The position numbers and the translations under genes were made by a program. A stretch of 43,578 nt of DNA from Bacteroidota bacterium. GTDB lineage: Bacteria; Bacteroidota; Bacteroidia; Chitinophagales; Saprospiraceae. The stretch lies in contig JAFMDF010000044.1 in assembly GCA_017857395.1 (NCBI GenBank), forward strand, positions 1-43,578. The letters run 5' to 3'. The notes below the pieces were generated by a model. The model did no database searches. It worked only from the letters and a program-made list of their open reading frames with translations, and had not been told where the DNA came from. Positions 7,156-17,817 of this stretch are shown here, piece after piece (the first letter of the stretch is position 1; every line of letters starts with the position of its first letter).

Positions 7156-9783
7156 CTACTCCGACTTAATAGACTCCACAGGATTAGCCAAAGCTGCCTT
7201 CAAAGATTGCGTCCCAATCGTCACAAAAGCAATCAGAATAGCCACTAAACCAACCACCACAAAGACCCACCAATTAATCTCAATCCGATAGACAAAATCT
7301 TGTAACCAAGCGTTCATACTCCACCAAGCCAATGGAGCAGCAATAATAGTTGACACCACTACCAATTTCAAAAAATCTTGAGAAACGATACCTACCAAAT
7401 TAGTGACTGAAGCGCCCAATACCTTCCGAATCCCAATTTCTTTGGTGCGTAATAAAACGCTATGCGTCACTAAACCGAATAAGCCGATACAGGCGATAAA
7501 CAAAGTCAGTAAAGTAAAAATATTGAAGGCATCGCCAAAACGTTGTTCTGTTTGGTATAGATTGTTATACGTATCATCCAAATAATTAAAATTGAAGGCG
7601 ACTTCTGGTAAAATTGTTTTCAATGTTTGTTCGACGTACGCCATTGTTTCCTTGGAATCTGTGGTCTTTACTTTCATAATAACACAACCAAAATATGGGG
7701 CGGTTTCTTTATTCATCAAAGTGACATACATCGGTTCAATGGCTAAATCGAAGGGTTGAAAATGAAAATCTTTAACGACTCCAACAATTCTTCCACCTTC
7801 AAAAGATTTACCAATAGGGTCTTCCCAACCAAGGATTTTTACGGCTGCTTCATTTAATATATAAGCAGTCGAATCATCCGTTGGAAAATCTGGAGAAAAA
7901 TTACGCCCTGCTGCCAAATCCATACCAAAAACATCAAAATAATTATAGTCTGTCCGTAGGCGGTAAATATGTAATTGGTCATCATTGGCGGTCTTTCCTT
8001 CCCAATCATTGGCTATTCCTTGATTACCTGTATTAATCGGCAAGTCACTCGCAATAGTCGCTTTTTCTATGTTGGCATGCTTTTCTAACTCCGTCAATAA
8101 GGTGGTCGTCTTATCAAATATTTCTTGTCTTTGATAAGGTACATAAACGATTTGTTCTCTATTATAGCCTAATTTTTTGGTTTGAATAAATCGCAATTGC
8201 TGATAAATGACTACACTACCAATGGCTAAAACAATAGCTGCCGTAAATTGTCCGACGACTAAGGTATTTCGCATCCAATTACCACTTCCGCTTTTAAGCT
8301 TAAACCAATTACCTTTTAATGCTTTAATCGGAGCGATAGTGGCTGATAAAATGGCTGGATAGATGCCTGCACAAATACTTAAGAAAATGGCGACTCCTGC
8401 TAAACCAAAAAATATTTGTTGATTATTGGCCCATTCAAAAGCAATGTTTAAATCCATTAATTGATTAAAAGCAGGCATTGACCAATTGGCTAAGAATAGG
8501 GCAAAAACAAAACTAATGCCTGTTATTAAAGCCGATTCTAACATAAATTGATTAATCAACTGTCTTTTCTCCGCCCCTAATACTTTTCGAACACCTACTT
8601 CTCTACTGCGTTGGGAAGTTCTAGCGACTGCCAAATTCATATAATTAATCAATGCCAATAACAAAATAATCAGCCCAATCGACATCGCTAAATAGAGGTA
8701 ACGTATATCTCCATTTGCGCCCATTTCCATATTAATGTTGGAATACAAATGAATATCCGTTAAGGGTTGCAGAAATAATTTTGGTTCAAAATTTAGATTA
8801 TATTTAGCTAATTCAGCCCCTGCTTTTTCGCCATAAGGTATCATTGCTGCTTCTACCTTTTGGGGGTCTGCACCTTCCTTTAATACCACATAAGACCGAT
8901 AATTATTACTCGCCCAACGCCAATTGTCATGGTCTCCTTTATATTCGTCATAATTCGCCAAGGCAGTTACAAAATCAAATCCGAAATGTTGATTTTTAGG
9001 TATATCTTTAATAACCGCCTTAACAACCAACATCCGTTTATCTCCTAGTTCCATGGTTTGACCAATTGGAGATGTATGACCAAAATACTTTTTTGCCATA
9101 CTTTCAGTTAGAATAATTGCATCTCTATCTTTTAAAGCTGCTGCGGCATCTCCCTCAATAGTAGGATAAGTAAACACATCAAATAATGCTGAATCTGCAT
9201 ATAAACCTCCTTCATTAATCACCTGCCCATCTTTCAGAAATGGAATAAAGGCTGGACCAAATGTAGTACCTGCTGCTACCTCTGGTATATCTGCTCGCAT
9301 TGAAGGAATTAGTGGAATAGAAGTAACGGCAAATTCATCACTCCCTCTAAATTCATTACCTGTTTGTTGCTGCGCTACTCGATAAATACGGTCTGCTTTT
9401 TCGTGTTGTTTATCATAACTAAATTCGTATTGAATATACAGCGCAATCAAGATAAAACAAGTCATCCCAATCGTCATTCCTGTTACATTAATTACGGAAT
9501 ATAATTTTTGTTTAAACAAACTTCGCCAGGCAATTTTGAAATAACTATTGAACATAAAAAAAGGGTTTAAGTCGGTGATTATAGAATTTTTTATAGCGAA
9601 AGGTCGGAGGTAATTAAGCGTTTGATAATAATAGTTTGCCTTCGCTTTGAATGGTGATTTTTGTTTGAGTTGCTGGTAAAATTTTTCTTCTAAGTCGCCT
9701 ATAACCTCTTCAGCTAACTCGGTTTTGAGTAACCAATTTAGAAATTTCTGGGCGTATTTTGGTGGATTTATATCCTTTTGCAT
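7156..9783 (-). CDS. FtsX/MacB-type permease with N-terminal prefix domain (tandem copy 1)
   Basis: This 875-residue protein begins with a soluble prefix domain (residues 1-65: PPKYAQKFLNWLLK, GDLEEKF, NYLRPFAIK), as found in 'permease prefix domain 2' transporters of Bacteroidota. A first membrane helix is near 88-115, then a periplasmic MacB-like domain, an FtsX domain with REVGVRKVLGA near 395, a central helix (NTLVVGQFTAAIVLAIGSVV), a second periplasmic domain and a second FtsX domain with KEIGIRKVLGAS near 783. The ending is NPVESIKSE. It has no Walker motifs, so it needs an ATPase encoded elsewhere or acts without one. Its body differs from copies 2-5 (INYMNLAVARTSQRS in place of INFMNLSTA) and resembles copy 6 more, while its prefix matches copies 2 and 3. 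It is the last gene of the array, 14 bases after copy 2. Confidence 0.9.
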   Translation of the reverse strand: MQKDINPPKYAQKFLNWLLKTELAEEVIGDLEEKFYQQLKQKSPFKAKANYYYQTLNYLRPFAIKNSIITDLNPFFMFNSYFKIAWRSLFKQKLYSVINVTGMTIGMTCFILIALYIQYEFSYDKQHEKADRIYRVAQQQTGNEFRGSDEFAVTSIPLIPSMRADIPEVAAGTTFGPAFIPFLKDGQVINEGGLYADSALFDVFTYPTIEGDAAAALKDRDAIILTESMAKKYFGHTSPIGQTMELGDKRMLVVKAVIKDIPKNQHFGFDFVTALANYDEYKGDHDNWRWASNNYRSYVVLKEGADPQKVEAAMIPYGEKAGAELAKYNLNFEPKLFLQPLTDIHLYSNINMEMGANGDIRYLYLAMSIGLIILLLALINYMNLAVARTSQRSREVGVRKVLGAEKRQLINQFMLESALITGISFVFALFLANWSMPAFNQLMDLNIAFEWANNQQIFFGLAGVAIFLSICAGIYPAILSATIAPIKALKGNWFKLKSGSGNWMRNTLVVGQFTAAIVLAIGSVVIYQQLRFIQTKKLGYNREQIVYVPYQRQEIFDKTTTLLTELEKHANIEKATIASDLPINTGNQGIANDWEGKTANDDQLHIYRLRTDYNYFDVFGMDLAAGRNFSPDFPTDDSTAYILNEAAVKILGWEDPIGKSFEGGRIVGVVKDFHFQPFDLAIEPMYVTLMNKETAPYFGCVIMKVKTTDSKETMAYVEQTLKTILPEVAFNFNYLDDTYNNLYQTEQRFGDAFNIFTLLTLFIACIGLFGLVTHSVLLRTKEIGIRKVLGASVTNLVGIVSQDFLKLVVVSTIIAAPLAWWSMNAWLQDFVYRIEINWWVFVVVGLVAILIAFVTIGTQSLKAALANPVESIKSE

Positions 9784-9797
9784 TTCTTCAATTTAGC

Positions 9798-12410
9798 TTA
9801 TTCATCTTTTAAGGAATGTACTGGATTAACTCGTGCTGCTTGCATGGTTTGCAAGCCTACCGTAGCCCAAGCGACTAATAATACTAGTAGACCAGGCAAG
9901 ATAAAATACCAACTTTGCAACTCAATCTGATAAGCAAAATTGGCTAACCAAGTCTGCGCAATCCAATAACTCAATGGCGTAGCTATCAAAATGGCAAGGA
10001 CGACTGTTTTGGTAAAATCCTTGGTCAATAGTTGTACAATGCCAAAGACACTTGCGCCTAATACCTTACGAATACCTATTTCTTTTCTCCGTCGTTCTGC
10101 TGTAAACATCGCTAAGCCAAATAAACCCAAACAAGAAATGATAATGGCTAAGCCACTAAAGAATTTGGATAAAGTAGCTACTTTACTTTCCGATTCATAT
10201 AAGCGCTGATAATCGCTATCTAAAAAGGAGTAGGTGAAAGCATGTTCAGGATGGAATTTTTTATACAAGGCTTCTATCTTTGGAATAGTCGTTCGTTCTT
10301 CCCCTGCTTGGATTCGAGCAATTATTCTTCTTGAATAGGCTCGAAACCTAAAAATGAGTGGCTCAATTTTTTTGTGGATAGAACCGTATTGGAAATCTTT
10401 GACTACGCCAATTATTTCTTGTTGCTGTTCCCATTCTCCACTTCCTTTTTTTACAAAAGTACCAACAGGATTTTCCAAGCCCATCATTTTTGCAGCGGAT
10501 TCATTGATGATTATTTTGGACATGCTATCTTTTAATTCTCTTGAAAAAGACCTTCCTGCGGCTAGTTCCATTCCTAAAGTCTCAATGACATTATAGCCTA
10601 TTCTAGGGGCTTCAAATAAGATTTTCTCATCTGCTACTTCTCCTCTCCAATTATACCCACTTTGATTATCATATCTATTAGTTATTTTATTAGCGATATT
10701 TGCGGCATTTATAATCCCTGGAATTTTGCTTAATTCTGTTAGGAATACTTGTGGGTCGCCATCATTACTGACTCTTTGAAAAGAAATGACATTTTCCCTA
10801 TCGTAGCCCAAATTCTTTGTTTGGGCATAGTCCATTTGTTGCTGCACCACCATTACCCCAACTATGAAAATAAGAGACAAAGCAAATTGAAAGACCACTA
10901 AACCTTTTCTAATCCATTGGTCTCCACCTATTTGGGCATTCCATTTGCCTTTCAAAACGGTGATTGGGTCAAATTTGGAGAGATAAAAAGCAGGATAACT
11001 CCCTGCCAATAAACCCGTTAGTAATCCTACGCCTAAAATTGGAGCCACTAGTTTTGGCGCAAAGTCGAGCATCAATTGCTTCCCTGTTAGATTATTAAAA
11101 TAAGGCAATAAAAGATGTACTAAAACAAGCGCTAATCCTAAACCTATAAAAGAAGTGATGATGGATTCTCCCAAAAATTGACTAACCAATGATTTTCGAC
11201 GAACGCCCATCGTTTTCTTTACCCCAATTTCTTTCATCTTTTGAGTCGCCTGTGCGGTTGATAAGTTCATAAAATTGATGCAAGCAATCAATAAAATAAA
11301 AAACGCAATTATCGTAAATAACTTTACATAGGCTATTCTTCCACCTGACTGTTCACCATTTTCGTAATTTCCATAAAGGTATAAATCGGAGTATTTTCTT
11401 AAAAATAAGGCTCTAGGTTTATTAAAACCTTTCCCCCTATTAGCGTAATACAATTTGGTCACCTTCTCATTAAAAGTGGGAATGTCCACGCCTTCTTTTA
11501 AGACTACATAAGTATTGGCATACCCACCACTCCAATCATCGGCATAGCGGTCAACATCTACTAACCATTGATATTGAATAACCGCATCAAATTGATTGGT
11601 CGCATTACTTGGTGGATTTTCACAGACGCCTTTTACTTGAAAAACTTCGTTAAAATATTCATTTTTCCAAGTCACTACTTTGTCCATGGCAGTTGCAGTT
11701 GACCCAAATAATTTGGTCGCTGTTGCTTTGGTTAAAACAATTCCATTCTTTTCTTTTAAAACGGTAGATTTATTCCCTTCTATCAATGGATAGGTAAATA
11801 TATCAAAGAAATTCGGTCTAGCGTACATTCCTTTGACTTCCAATTTTTTATCTCCATCTACGAGTATGCCTTTAGGCTGCATGAAGCGATTATGAGTCGA
11901 AATAGCCGCTTCCACTTCTGGTAATCCAGCTTCTAAAGCTGCTGCCAGAGGACCTGGAGAATTGCCCCAAGTATGGATACCTCTGGGCATTTCTGCATTA
12001 ATTGCTACCTCGTATAATTGGCTATCTTTTTCATTAAATTTATCGACACTTAGTTCATCTTGTACCCACATAAAAATCAATAAAGCACAAGCTAGGCCAG
12101 TTGATAAGCCAATCAAATTGATGCCAAAAGCAGTTTTGTTTCGCTGAAATTTTCTAAAGGTAATTTTTAAATGATGTTGCCACATAAAAAAAGGGTTTAA
12201 GCCGGTGATTATATTGTTTTTTATCGCAAAAGGTCGAAGGTAATTTAGGGTTTGATACCAATAATTGACTTTTGCTTTAAATGGTGATTTGTGTTTTAAA
12301 TTTTTATCGAATTTTTCCTCCAAATCGCCCATGACTTCTTCTGCTAGTTCCTTTTTTAGGAACCAACCTAGGAATTTTTGAGCGTATTTTGGTGGATTAA
12401 TTTCTTTCAT
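9798..12410 (-). CDS. FtsX/MacB-type permease with N-terminal prefix domain (tandem copy 2)
   Basis: This 870-residue paralogue of the same array has a prefix (PPKYAQKFLGWFLK, EEVMGDLEEKF, NYWYQTLNYLRPFAIKN) that is almost identical to that of copy 3. The body has the first helix INLIGLSTGLACALLIFMWV, a periplasmic domain and then LLIACINFMNLSTAQAT. The FtsX motif KEIGVKKTMG follows near 391 and the second FtsX motif KEIGIRKVLGAS near 775. The architecture is two FtsX units with two large periplasmic loops. It ends NPVHSLKDE. The gap to copy 1 is 14 bases and to copy 3 10 bases, so the three are surely one transcript. The periplasmic domains are clearly different in sequence from those of the other copies. 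The substrate is unknown; related complexes export macrolides, peptides or lipoproteins, or transmit force to envelope enzymes. Confidence 0.9.
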   Translation of the reverse strand: MKEINPPKYAQKFLGWFLKKELAEEVMGDLEEKFDKNLKHKSPFKAKVNYWYQTLNYLRPFAIKNNIITGLNPFFMWQHHLKITFRKFQRNKTAFGINLIGLSTGLACALLIFMWVQDELSVDKFNEKDSQLYEVAINAEMPRGIHTWGNSPGPLAAALEAGLPEVEAAISTHNRFMQPKGILVDGDKKLEVKGMYARPNFFDIFTYPLIEGNKSTVLKEKNGIVLTKATATKLFGSTATAMDKVVTWKNEYFNEVFQVKGVCENPPSNATNQFDAVIQYQWLVDVDRYADDWSGGYANTYVVLKEGVDIPTFNEKVTKLYYANRGKGFNKPRALFLRKYSDLYLYGNYENGEQSGGRIAYVKLFTIIAFFILLIACINFMNLSTAQATQKMKEIGVKKTMGVRRKSLVSQFLGESIITSFIGLGLALVLVHLLLPYFNNLTGKQLMLDFAPKLVAPILGVGLLTGLLAGSYPAFYLSKFDPITVLKGKWNAQIGGDQWIRKGLVVFQFALSLIFIVGVMVVQQQMDYAQTKNLGYDRENVISFQRVSNDGDPQVFLTELSKIPGIINAANIANKITNRYDNQSGYNWRGEVADEKILFEAPRIGYNVIETLGMELAAGRSFSRELKDSMSKIIINESAAKMMGLENPVGTFVKKGSGEWEQQQEIIGVVKDFQYGSIHKKIEPLIFRFRAYSRRIIARIQAGEERTTIPKIEALYKKFHPEHAFTYSFLDSDYQRLYESESKVATLSKFFSGLAIIISCLGLFGLAMFTAERRRKEIGIRKVLGASVFGIVQLLTKDFTKTVVLAILIATPLSYWIAQTWLANFAYQIELQSWYFILPGLLVLLVAWATVGLQTMQAARVNPVHSLKDE

Positions 12411-12420
12411 TTTAGCTATT

Positions 12421-15009
12421 TTATTCCGATTTTAAAGCCTTTACAGGATTCGCTACCGCAGCCCGAATTGTCTGAACGCCTACGGTCAACCAAGCTATCC
12501 CTAAAGCGCCTAAACCTACTAGAAGGAAGTGCCAAGGTTGCAAAGTTACTTGAAAAGCAAAATCATTCAACCATTCTTGCGACAACCAATAACTTAATGG
12601 AATAGCTAAACCAATCGCCACTAAAACCATTTTAGAAAAATCGCCAGTTAATAAACGGACAATACTTAAAGGACTCGCTCCCAATACTTTGCGGATACTA
12701 ATTTCCTTCTGTCGCCTTTCAGCGGTAAAGGTCGCTAAACCAAATAGTCCCAAACAGGAAATTAAAATAGCCAAACCTGCAAAGTATTTAGCCAATAAGC
12801 CAACCCACATTTCTGAACGATACTGCGCCTCATAAGCTTTATCTAAAAAATGATAATCAAAAGTATAGCCTGGATTATAGGCAGTATGGAATTTTTGTAA
12901 ATCGGTGATGACTTGTTGCTCTTTGCCTTTGTCAATTTTAGCCATGATATATTCAACGTCGTCAGGGTCTAATTCCATAAACATGGGTTGGATTTTTTTA
13001 TGTAAAGATTCAAAATGAAAATCTTTGATGACGCCAATAATCGTTAGGTAATTATCTGGTTCCCATAGTTGGATTTTTTTACCGATTGGGTCTTCTAAGC
13101 CCATCACTTCAATTGCGGCTTCATTTAAGACAATATTTTTTATTTCATTACCAAAATCTTTGGAATAGGGTCTACCTGCGGCCATTTCCAAGCCCATCGT
13201 TTCTACCAAATCGTAATTCACAAAAATAGCATCGAATAATATATCTTCTGTTTTACCTGGCCATGCAATAGCTGAAGTCCTTTGGGTTGATTCGACCATT
13301 AACCGAGAGACTGTCGAAGCATTATTGATACCCTGCGTATTTTTGAGCGCTTCCAATACGGTTGGCACCGTTTCGGATATTTTTCCTTCTGGTCGAAAGT
13401 AAAGGATATTTTCTTTGTCGTAGCCTAAATGTTTATTTTGTACAAAGTCGATTTGTTGGTAGACAATCGTTACTGCAATAATTAGCATAATCGACACCAC
13501 AAACTGAAAAACAACCAAGCCTTTTCTGACCCAAAGTTCCCCAGTACTGCGATTTACTTTTCCTTTTAGAATAGCAACTGGATTAAAACTTGATAGAAAT
13601 AAAGCGGGGTAACTACCTGATAATAATCCTGTTATTAAAGCAATACCCATAAGGGATAATATCATCGGTGCATTCCAGTTGAGCGCTAATTCTTTTCCAG
13701 TTATTTCATTAAATTGGGGTAATAATAGATAAACTAAGCCTAGGGCAACGACTAAACCAAAACTACTCAGTAAAACAGATTCGCTTAAGTATTGTCCGAT
13801 TAAAGATTTCCGAGTTCCTCCAATCGCTTTTTTTACCCCAATTTCCTTTAATCTTTTGGTGGCCTTAGCGGTCGATAAATTCATGAAATTGATACAAGCA
13901 ATCAATAAAATGAATAGAATAATTACCGAAAATAAACGGACGTAAGTGATACGCCCACCTGCTTGTTGCCCATCTTTGTAACGTTCAAAAAGGTATCTGT
14001 CGGTAAACTTTTGTAGAAATAAATCTGATGCTTCTGATTCCTGTTTTCTATCCATTAATTGGGATAGTTTCTGATTTAATTCAGGAATTTTTGCTTGCTC
14101 ATTTAATAAGACGTAGGTACATAAAATCCGATTTCCCCAATCAAATTCGTCCAAATCTCTCGACTTGTATAATTCTAATGGTAATAAATAATCAAAACGT
14201 AAACTAGAATTGGCTGGCGGTTTTTTATAGACTCCTGAAACAGCTAATAAAGTCTCTTTATCGCCATTTTTCATTTGTATCGTCTTCCCAATAATATTAT
14301 CCGTTGTTTTAAATAATTTTAGCGCCACTTCATCAGTTAGCACAATAGAATTTATATTTTTAAATAATTGATTCTTAGTACCTTGTATTAATTCAAAAGA
14401 AAAAATATCAAAATAATTATCGCTTACAAAACTTCCTTGCGTTTTTATTTTTAAATCCTCCACCGCTAAAATTGTATTGGCTTCAGAACGTGGAGGAGTA
14501 AGCGCCACAGACTGTTCAATTTCTGGAATTTCGGTTTTAATCGCAACTGGTAAAAGCCCTGCTGTATGTTGTAAAGTAGAAACTTTGTTTCCATAATTCA
14601 AGTTTTCCATTACTTGATATAAACGGTCACCTTGCTCATGGAATTTATCTACACTCCGTTCATCATGCACCCATAAGGCAATCAAGATTACCCCTGCCAG
14701 CCCAGTCGATAAACCAATTAAATTGATTAAAAAAGTGGATTTATTGCGCTGAAAATTTCGAAAACTTAATTTTAAGTTATGTTGCCACATAAAAAATGGG
14801 TTGGTGTCGGTGATTAAATTATTTTTGATGGCAAAAGGTCGAAGGTAATTTAGGGTTTGATACCAGTAATTAACTTTTGCTTTGAATGGTGATTTATACT
14901 TTAAATTTTTATCAAATTTTTCTTCCAAATCGCCTATTACTTCTTCTGCTAGTTCATCTTTAATGAACCAGTTCAGGAATTTTTTGGCGTACTTTGGTGA
15001 TTTTAACAT
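12421..15009 (-). CDS. FtsX/MacB-type permease with N-terminal prefix domain (tandem copy 3)
   Basis: This is an 862-residue paralogue. The prefix reads SPKYAKKFLNWFIK, EEVIGDLEEKFDKNLK, NYLRPFAIKN. FtsX motifs are KEIGVKKAIGG near 386 and KEISIRKVLGAS near 766, the second with Ser in place of the usual Gly. It ends NPVKALKSE. The first 80 codons match copy 2 closely even at the DNA level, whereas the periplasmic loops do not, which suggests gene conversion or selection on the prefix. It begins the tightly packed run of copies 3-2-1. The 156 bases before its start contain a family B fold-back repeat that separates it from copy 4 and could lower or stop transcription coming from upstream. No ATP-binding motif is present. 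Confidence 0.9.
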   Translation of the reverse strand: MLKSPKYAKKFLNWFIKDELAEEVIGDLEEKFDKNLKYKSPFKAKVNYWYQTLNYLRPFAIKNNLITDTNPFFMWQHNLKLSFRNFQRNKSTFLINLIGLSTGLAGVILIALWVHDERSVDKFHEQGDRLYQVMENLNYGNKVSTLQHTAGLLPVAIKTEIPEIEQSVALTPPRSEANTILAVEDLKIKTQGSFVSDNYFDIFSFELIQGTKNQLFKNINSIVLTDEVALKLFKTTDNIIGKTIQMKNGDKETLLAVSGVYKKPPANSSLRFDYLLPLELYKSRDLDEFDWGNRILCTYVLLNEQAKIPELNQKLSQLMDRKQESEASDLFLQKFTDRYLFERYKDGQQAGGRITYVRLFSVIILFILLIACINFMNLSTAKATKRLKEIGVKKAIGGTRKSLIGQYLSESVLLSSFGLVVALGLVYLLLPQFNEITGKELALNWNAPMILSLMGIALITGLLSGSYPALFLSSFNPVAILKGKVNRSTGELWVRKGLVVFQFVVSIMLIIAVTIVYQQIDFVQNKHLGYDKENILYFRPEGKISETVPTVLEALKNTQGINNASTVSRLMVESTQRTSAIAWPGKTEDILFDAIFVNYDLVETMGLEMAAGRPYSKDFGNEIKNIVLNEAAIEVMGLEDPIGKKIQLWEPDNYLTIIGVIKDFHFESLHKKIQPMFMELDPDDVEYIMAKIDKGKEQQVITDLQKFHTAYNPGYTFDYHFLDKAYEAQYRSEMWVGLLAKYFAGLAILISCLGLFGLATFTAERRQKEISIRKVLGASPLSIVRLLTGDFSKMVLVAIGLAIPLSYWLSQEWLNDFAFQVTLQPWHFLLVGLGALGIAWLTVGVQTIRAAVANPVKALKSE

Positions 15010-15022
15010 GCTTAAAAGATTT

Positions 15023-15156
15023 CCGATATATCAAAGTCTCCAGACTTGATAGGATTATCTCGTTGTCTCCTGACAACCATATTATATTAATAGTAACGGT
15101 CGTCAGGAGGAGACGACTAGATATTAGGTTCAAGTCTGGAGACTAAAACCATCGGT
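15023..15156. repeat. GTCTGGAGAC-type repeat (family B), long copy inside the permease array
   Basis: The element starts CCGATATATCAAAGTCTCCAG and ends with GTCTGGAGAC, followed by ATCGGTATC, so the outer parts are inverted copies. Inside are TTGTCTCCTGACAACC and GGTCGTCAGGAGGAGACGAC. The same modules appear at 39603-39770. It fills the gap between permease copies 4 and 3. Confidence 0.75.
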
Positions 15157-15165
15157 ATCTGTAAA

Positions 15166-17766
15166 CTATTCCGACTTCAAACAAACCGTAGGATTCACCC
15201 TCGCAGCCTTCATGGTCTGAATTCCCACCGTCAACCAAGCAATTAACAAAGCACTCAAACCAGCTACTATAAAAAACACAGGTTGCAATTCAATACTAAA
15301 AGCAAAGCTATCCAACCAATTTTTGGCGATGTAATAACTGATGGGCAAAGCAATCGCAATCGCTACAATCACCATTTTGGTAAAATCCGCAGATAATAAG
15401 CGGACGATGCCAAAAGTACTTGCGCCCAATACTTTTCGGATACCAATTTCTTTGATTCTTCGCTGTGCAGAAAACGTCACTAAACCGAATAATCCTAGAC
15501 AGGAAATTAAAATAGCAATGCCAGCAAAGTATTTTGATAAGGTAGCCACTCTTGCTTCTGACGCATAAAGCGTTGCATAATCGGCGTCCAAAAATTGATA
15601 ATCTAAAGGCAAACCGTTATTAAAATCTTTGTGGATAGCGGATAAGTTGGCAATCGTTTCCCTTTCTGTTCCTGCTGCCATTTTTACCATAATATCTGTG
15701 GTCTTATCGCCGACAGTAATAAAACAAGGTTTGACAGGTTCGTATAAAGATTCAAAATGAAAGTCTTTAACCACACCAATGATTTGCTTGTCTTCGCCCC
15801 ATTGTCGAACGGTTTTACCAATCGGGTCGGTCAAGCCCATCGCTTTAATAGCCGATTCATTGAAGATAATTTTATTGCTTTCATCTCCGAAATCTTTGGA
15901 ATAAGTTCTACCTGCACTTAATTCAACCCCAATCGTTTCTAATAAATTATAATCAACCATTAAATACTTAAAAGCTATTTCATTTCCTTCTATTAAGCCT
16001 TCCCAACGAAGACCTCTAGTGTTGGTTCTATTATTGATTAAATCGCTTCGAATGCCCGCTGCATTGACTACATTTGGCAATTGTTTAATTTCATTTAAAA
16101 AGGTGGTCATGTCTTGAGTCAGCCGCCCTTCTTTTTTAAAATGAATCACTTGGTCTTTATTAAAGCCCAAATTTTTATTTTGAATAAATTGGATTTGATT
16201 ATAAACGACTAGGACAGATACAATTAGAATAACGGAAATAGCAAACTGAAAAACCACCAATCCTTTTCTAATCCAAGCTTCTCCTACAGAACGACTGATT
16301 TTACCTTTTAAAACTTCCACCGCCTCGAATCCCGATAAATACAAAGCTGGATAACTACCTGCGACTAAACCTGTGAAAAGGGTGATGCCCAGAATGGAAG
16401 CAATGACTTTTGGTTCAACAATAAATGCCAATTCTTTACCCGTTAAGACATTAAATTGAGGTAATAATAAATGAACTAAAACTAAGGCAACCACCAAAGA
16501 AAATAGGGTAATTAAAATCGATTCACTTAAATATTGACTAATTAAATGACTGCGTTCTGCGCCAATGGCTTTTTTTACGCCCACTTCTTTATACCGCTGC
16601 GTTGCTTTAGCCGTCGATAAATTCATAAAATTAATACAAGCAATCGCTAAAATAAAAAGCGCAATAATGGAGAATAACCAGACATAATCAATTCGCCCTC
16701 CTGCTTGTTGTCCATTCTCATATTTGCCGTATAAATATTTATCAGAATAAGGTCTTATAAATAAAGATTGGTATTCCTCGCCACTTTTTTCCTGTAAATA
16801 AGTACTGATTTTTTCTTGGAAGTCAGTTACATCCGTTCCTTCCTGCAAAGCAATATAAGTATCTGGACCACCGTAAGTCCATTTGTTAGTCTCTGGAAAA
16901 TTATCGATGATTAAATCAAAATGAAAGACTACATCAAATTGATTGGTTGCGTTTTTGGGCGGCATTTGGTACACCCCTACAATTTGGTAAGTGCCAGAAA
17001 AGGGTGCTTTTTCCCATTCGATTGTTTTACCTACCAAATTGGAAGTTTGCCCAAAAACCTTTCGAGCAAAATTATCAGAAATGACAATATCTTCTTTTCG
17101 TTGTAAAAATTGCGTGGCATCGCCATCTAAAATTTTATAAGAAAACATCTTAAAAAAGTCGGATTCAGCGTATTGTTCCGTAAATTTTAACTGCTTGTCT
17201 CCTGCCTGCACAATGCCTTGTTGGTCACCTTGCCGCAATCGGATACTGGTCGCATATTCCACTTCGGGCATTTCTGACCGCATGGCTTTTGCCAAAGGCG
17301 CAGGTGTCCAAGCAAAAGAATTAATCCCACCACCTGGCGATTCCGAATGTTTCATTACCTGAAATAATTGGGCATCTCTTTGGTGAAATTTATCCACACT
17401 CACTTCATCTGCTACCCATAAATAAATCATTAACGCACAGGCTAAACCCGTTGATAAACCAATCAAATTGATTAAAAAAGTCGATTTATCTCTTTTAAAA
17501 TTTCTGAAGGTTAATTTTAAATTATGTCGGAACATAAAAAATGGATTATAGTCGGTGATTAAATTATTTCTAATGGCAAAAGGGCGCAAGTAATTTATTG
17601 TTTGATACCAATAATTTGCTTTTGCTTTGAATAAGGTAGTAGTTGCTATTTTCTGTTCAAATTTTTCTTCCAAATCACCCAAAACCTCCTCCTTTAATGT
17701 TTCTTTTAACAGAAACTTTAAAAGCTTTGTGGCATATTTTGGTGGTATAGGATGTTCTTTATTCAC
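15166..17766 (-). CDS. FtsX/MacB-type permease with N-terminal prefix domain (tandem copy 4)
   Basis: This is an 866-residue paralogue. The prefix (PPKYATKLLKFLLK, EEVLGDLEEKF, NYWYQTINYLRPFAIRN) differs most in its middle (QKIATTTLFKAK), where copies 1-3 have a KSPFKAK run. FtsX motifs are KEVGVKKAIGAERSH near 392 and KEIGIRKVLGASTFG near 770. The last residues are NPTVCLKSE. It is transcribed away from the small membrane-protein gene at 17855, and their starts are 88 bases apart. The shared gap holds an AAGTAC-AAA-GTACTT palindrome that could affect both genes. No minus-strand TAnnTTTG element was found for it, so it may depend on read-through from copy 5. The family gives an export or mechanotransmission role with a separate ATPase; here none is encoded nearby. 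Confidence 0.9.
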   Translation of the reverse strand: MNKEHPIPPKYATKLLKFLLKETLKEEVLGDLEEKFEQKIATTTLFKAKANYWYQTINYLRPFAIRNNLITDYNPFFMFRHNLKLTFRNFKRDKSTFLINLIGLSTGLACALMIYLWVADEVSVDKFHQRDAQLFQVMKHSESPGGGINSFAWTPAPLAKAMRSEMPEVEYATSIRLRQGDQQGIVQAGDKQLKFTEQYAESDFFKMFSYKILDGDATQFLQRKEDIVISDNFARKVFGQTSNLVGKTIEWEKAPFSGTYQIVGVYQMPPKNATNQFDVVFHFDLIIDNFPETNKWTYGGPDTYIALQEGTDVTDFQEKISTYLQEKSGEEYQSLFIRPYSDKYLYGKYENGQQAGGRIDYVWLFSIIALFILAIACINFMNLSTAKATQRYKEVGVKKAIGAERSHLISQYLSESILITLFSLVVALVLVHLLLPQFNVLTGKELAFIVEPKVIASILGITLFTGLVAGSYPALYLSGFEAVEVLKGKISRSVGEAWIRKGLVVFQFAISVILIVSVLVVYNQIQFIQNKNLGFNKDQVIHFKKEGRLTQDMTTFLNEIKQLPNVVNAAGIRSDLINNRTNTRGLRWEGLIEGNEIAFKYLMVDYNLLETIGVELSAGRTYSKDFGDESNKIIFNESAIKAMGLTDPIGKTVRQWGEDKQIIGVVKDFHFESLYEPVKPCFITVGDKTTDIMVKMAAGTERETIANLSAIHKDFNNGLPLDYQFLDADYATLYASEARVATLSKYFAGIAILISCLGLFGLVTFSAQRRIKEIGIRKVLGASTFGIVRLLSADFTKMVIVAIAIALPISYYIAKNWLDSFAFSIELQPVFFIVAGLSALLIAWLTVGIQTMKAARVNPTVCLKSE

Positions 17767-17786
17767 AAAATTGAATTGGTTAACTA

Positions 17787-17817
17787 TTTGAATAAATCAA
17801 TTATTTCATTAACTTTG
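17787..17817 (+). promoter_or_regulatory. Bacteroidota-type promoter of the small membrane-protein gene
   Basis: TTTG (17787-17790), 19 bases, then TAACTTTG (17810-17817) match the known Bacteroidota consensus TTTG-N19-21-TAnnTTTG. The gene starts at 17855. This supports the reality of a small gene lying against the direction of the permease array. Confidence 0.65.
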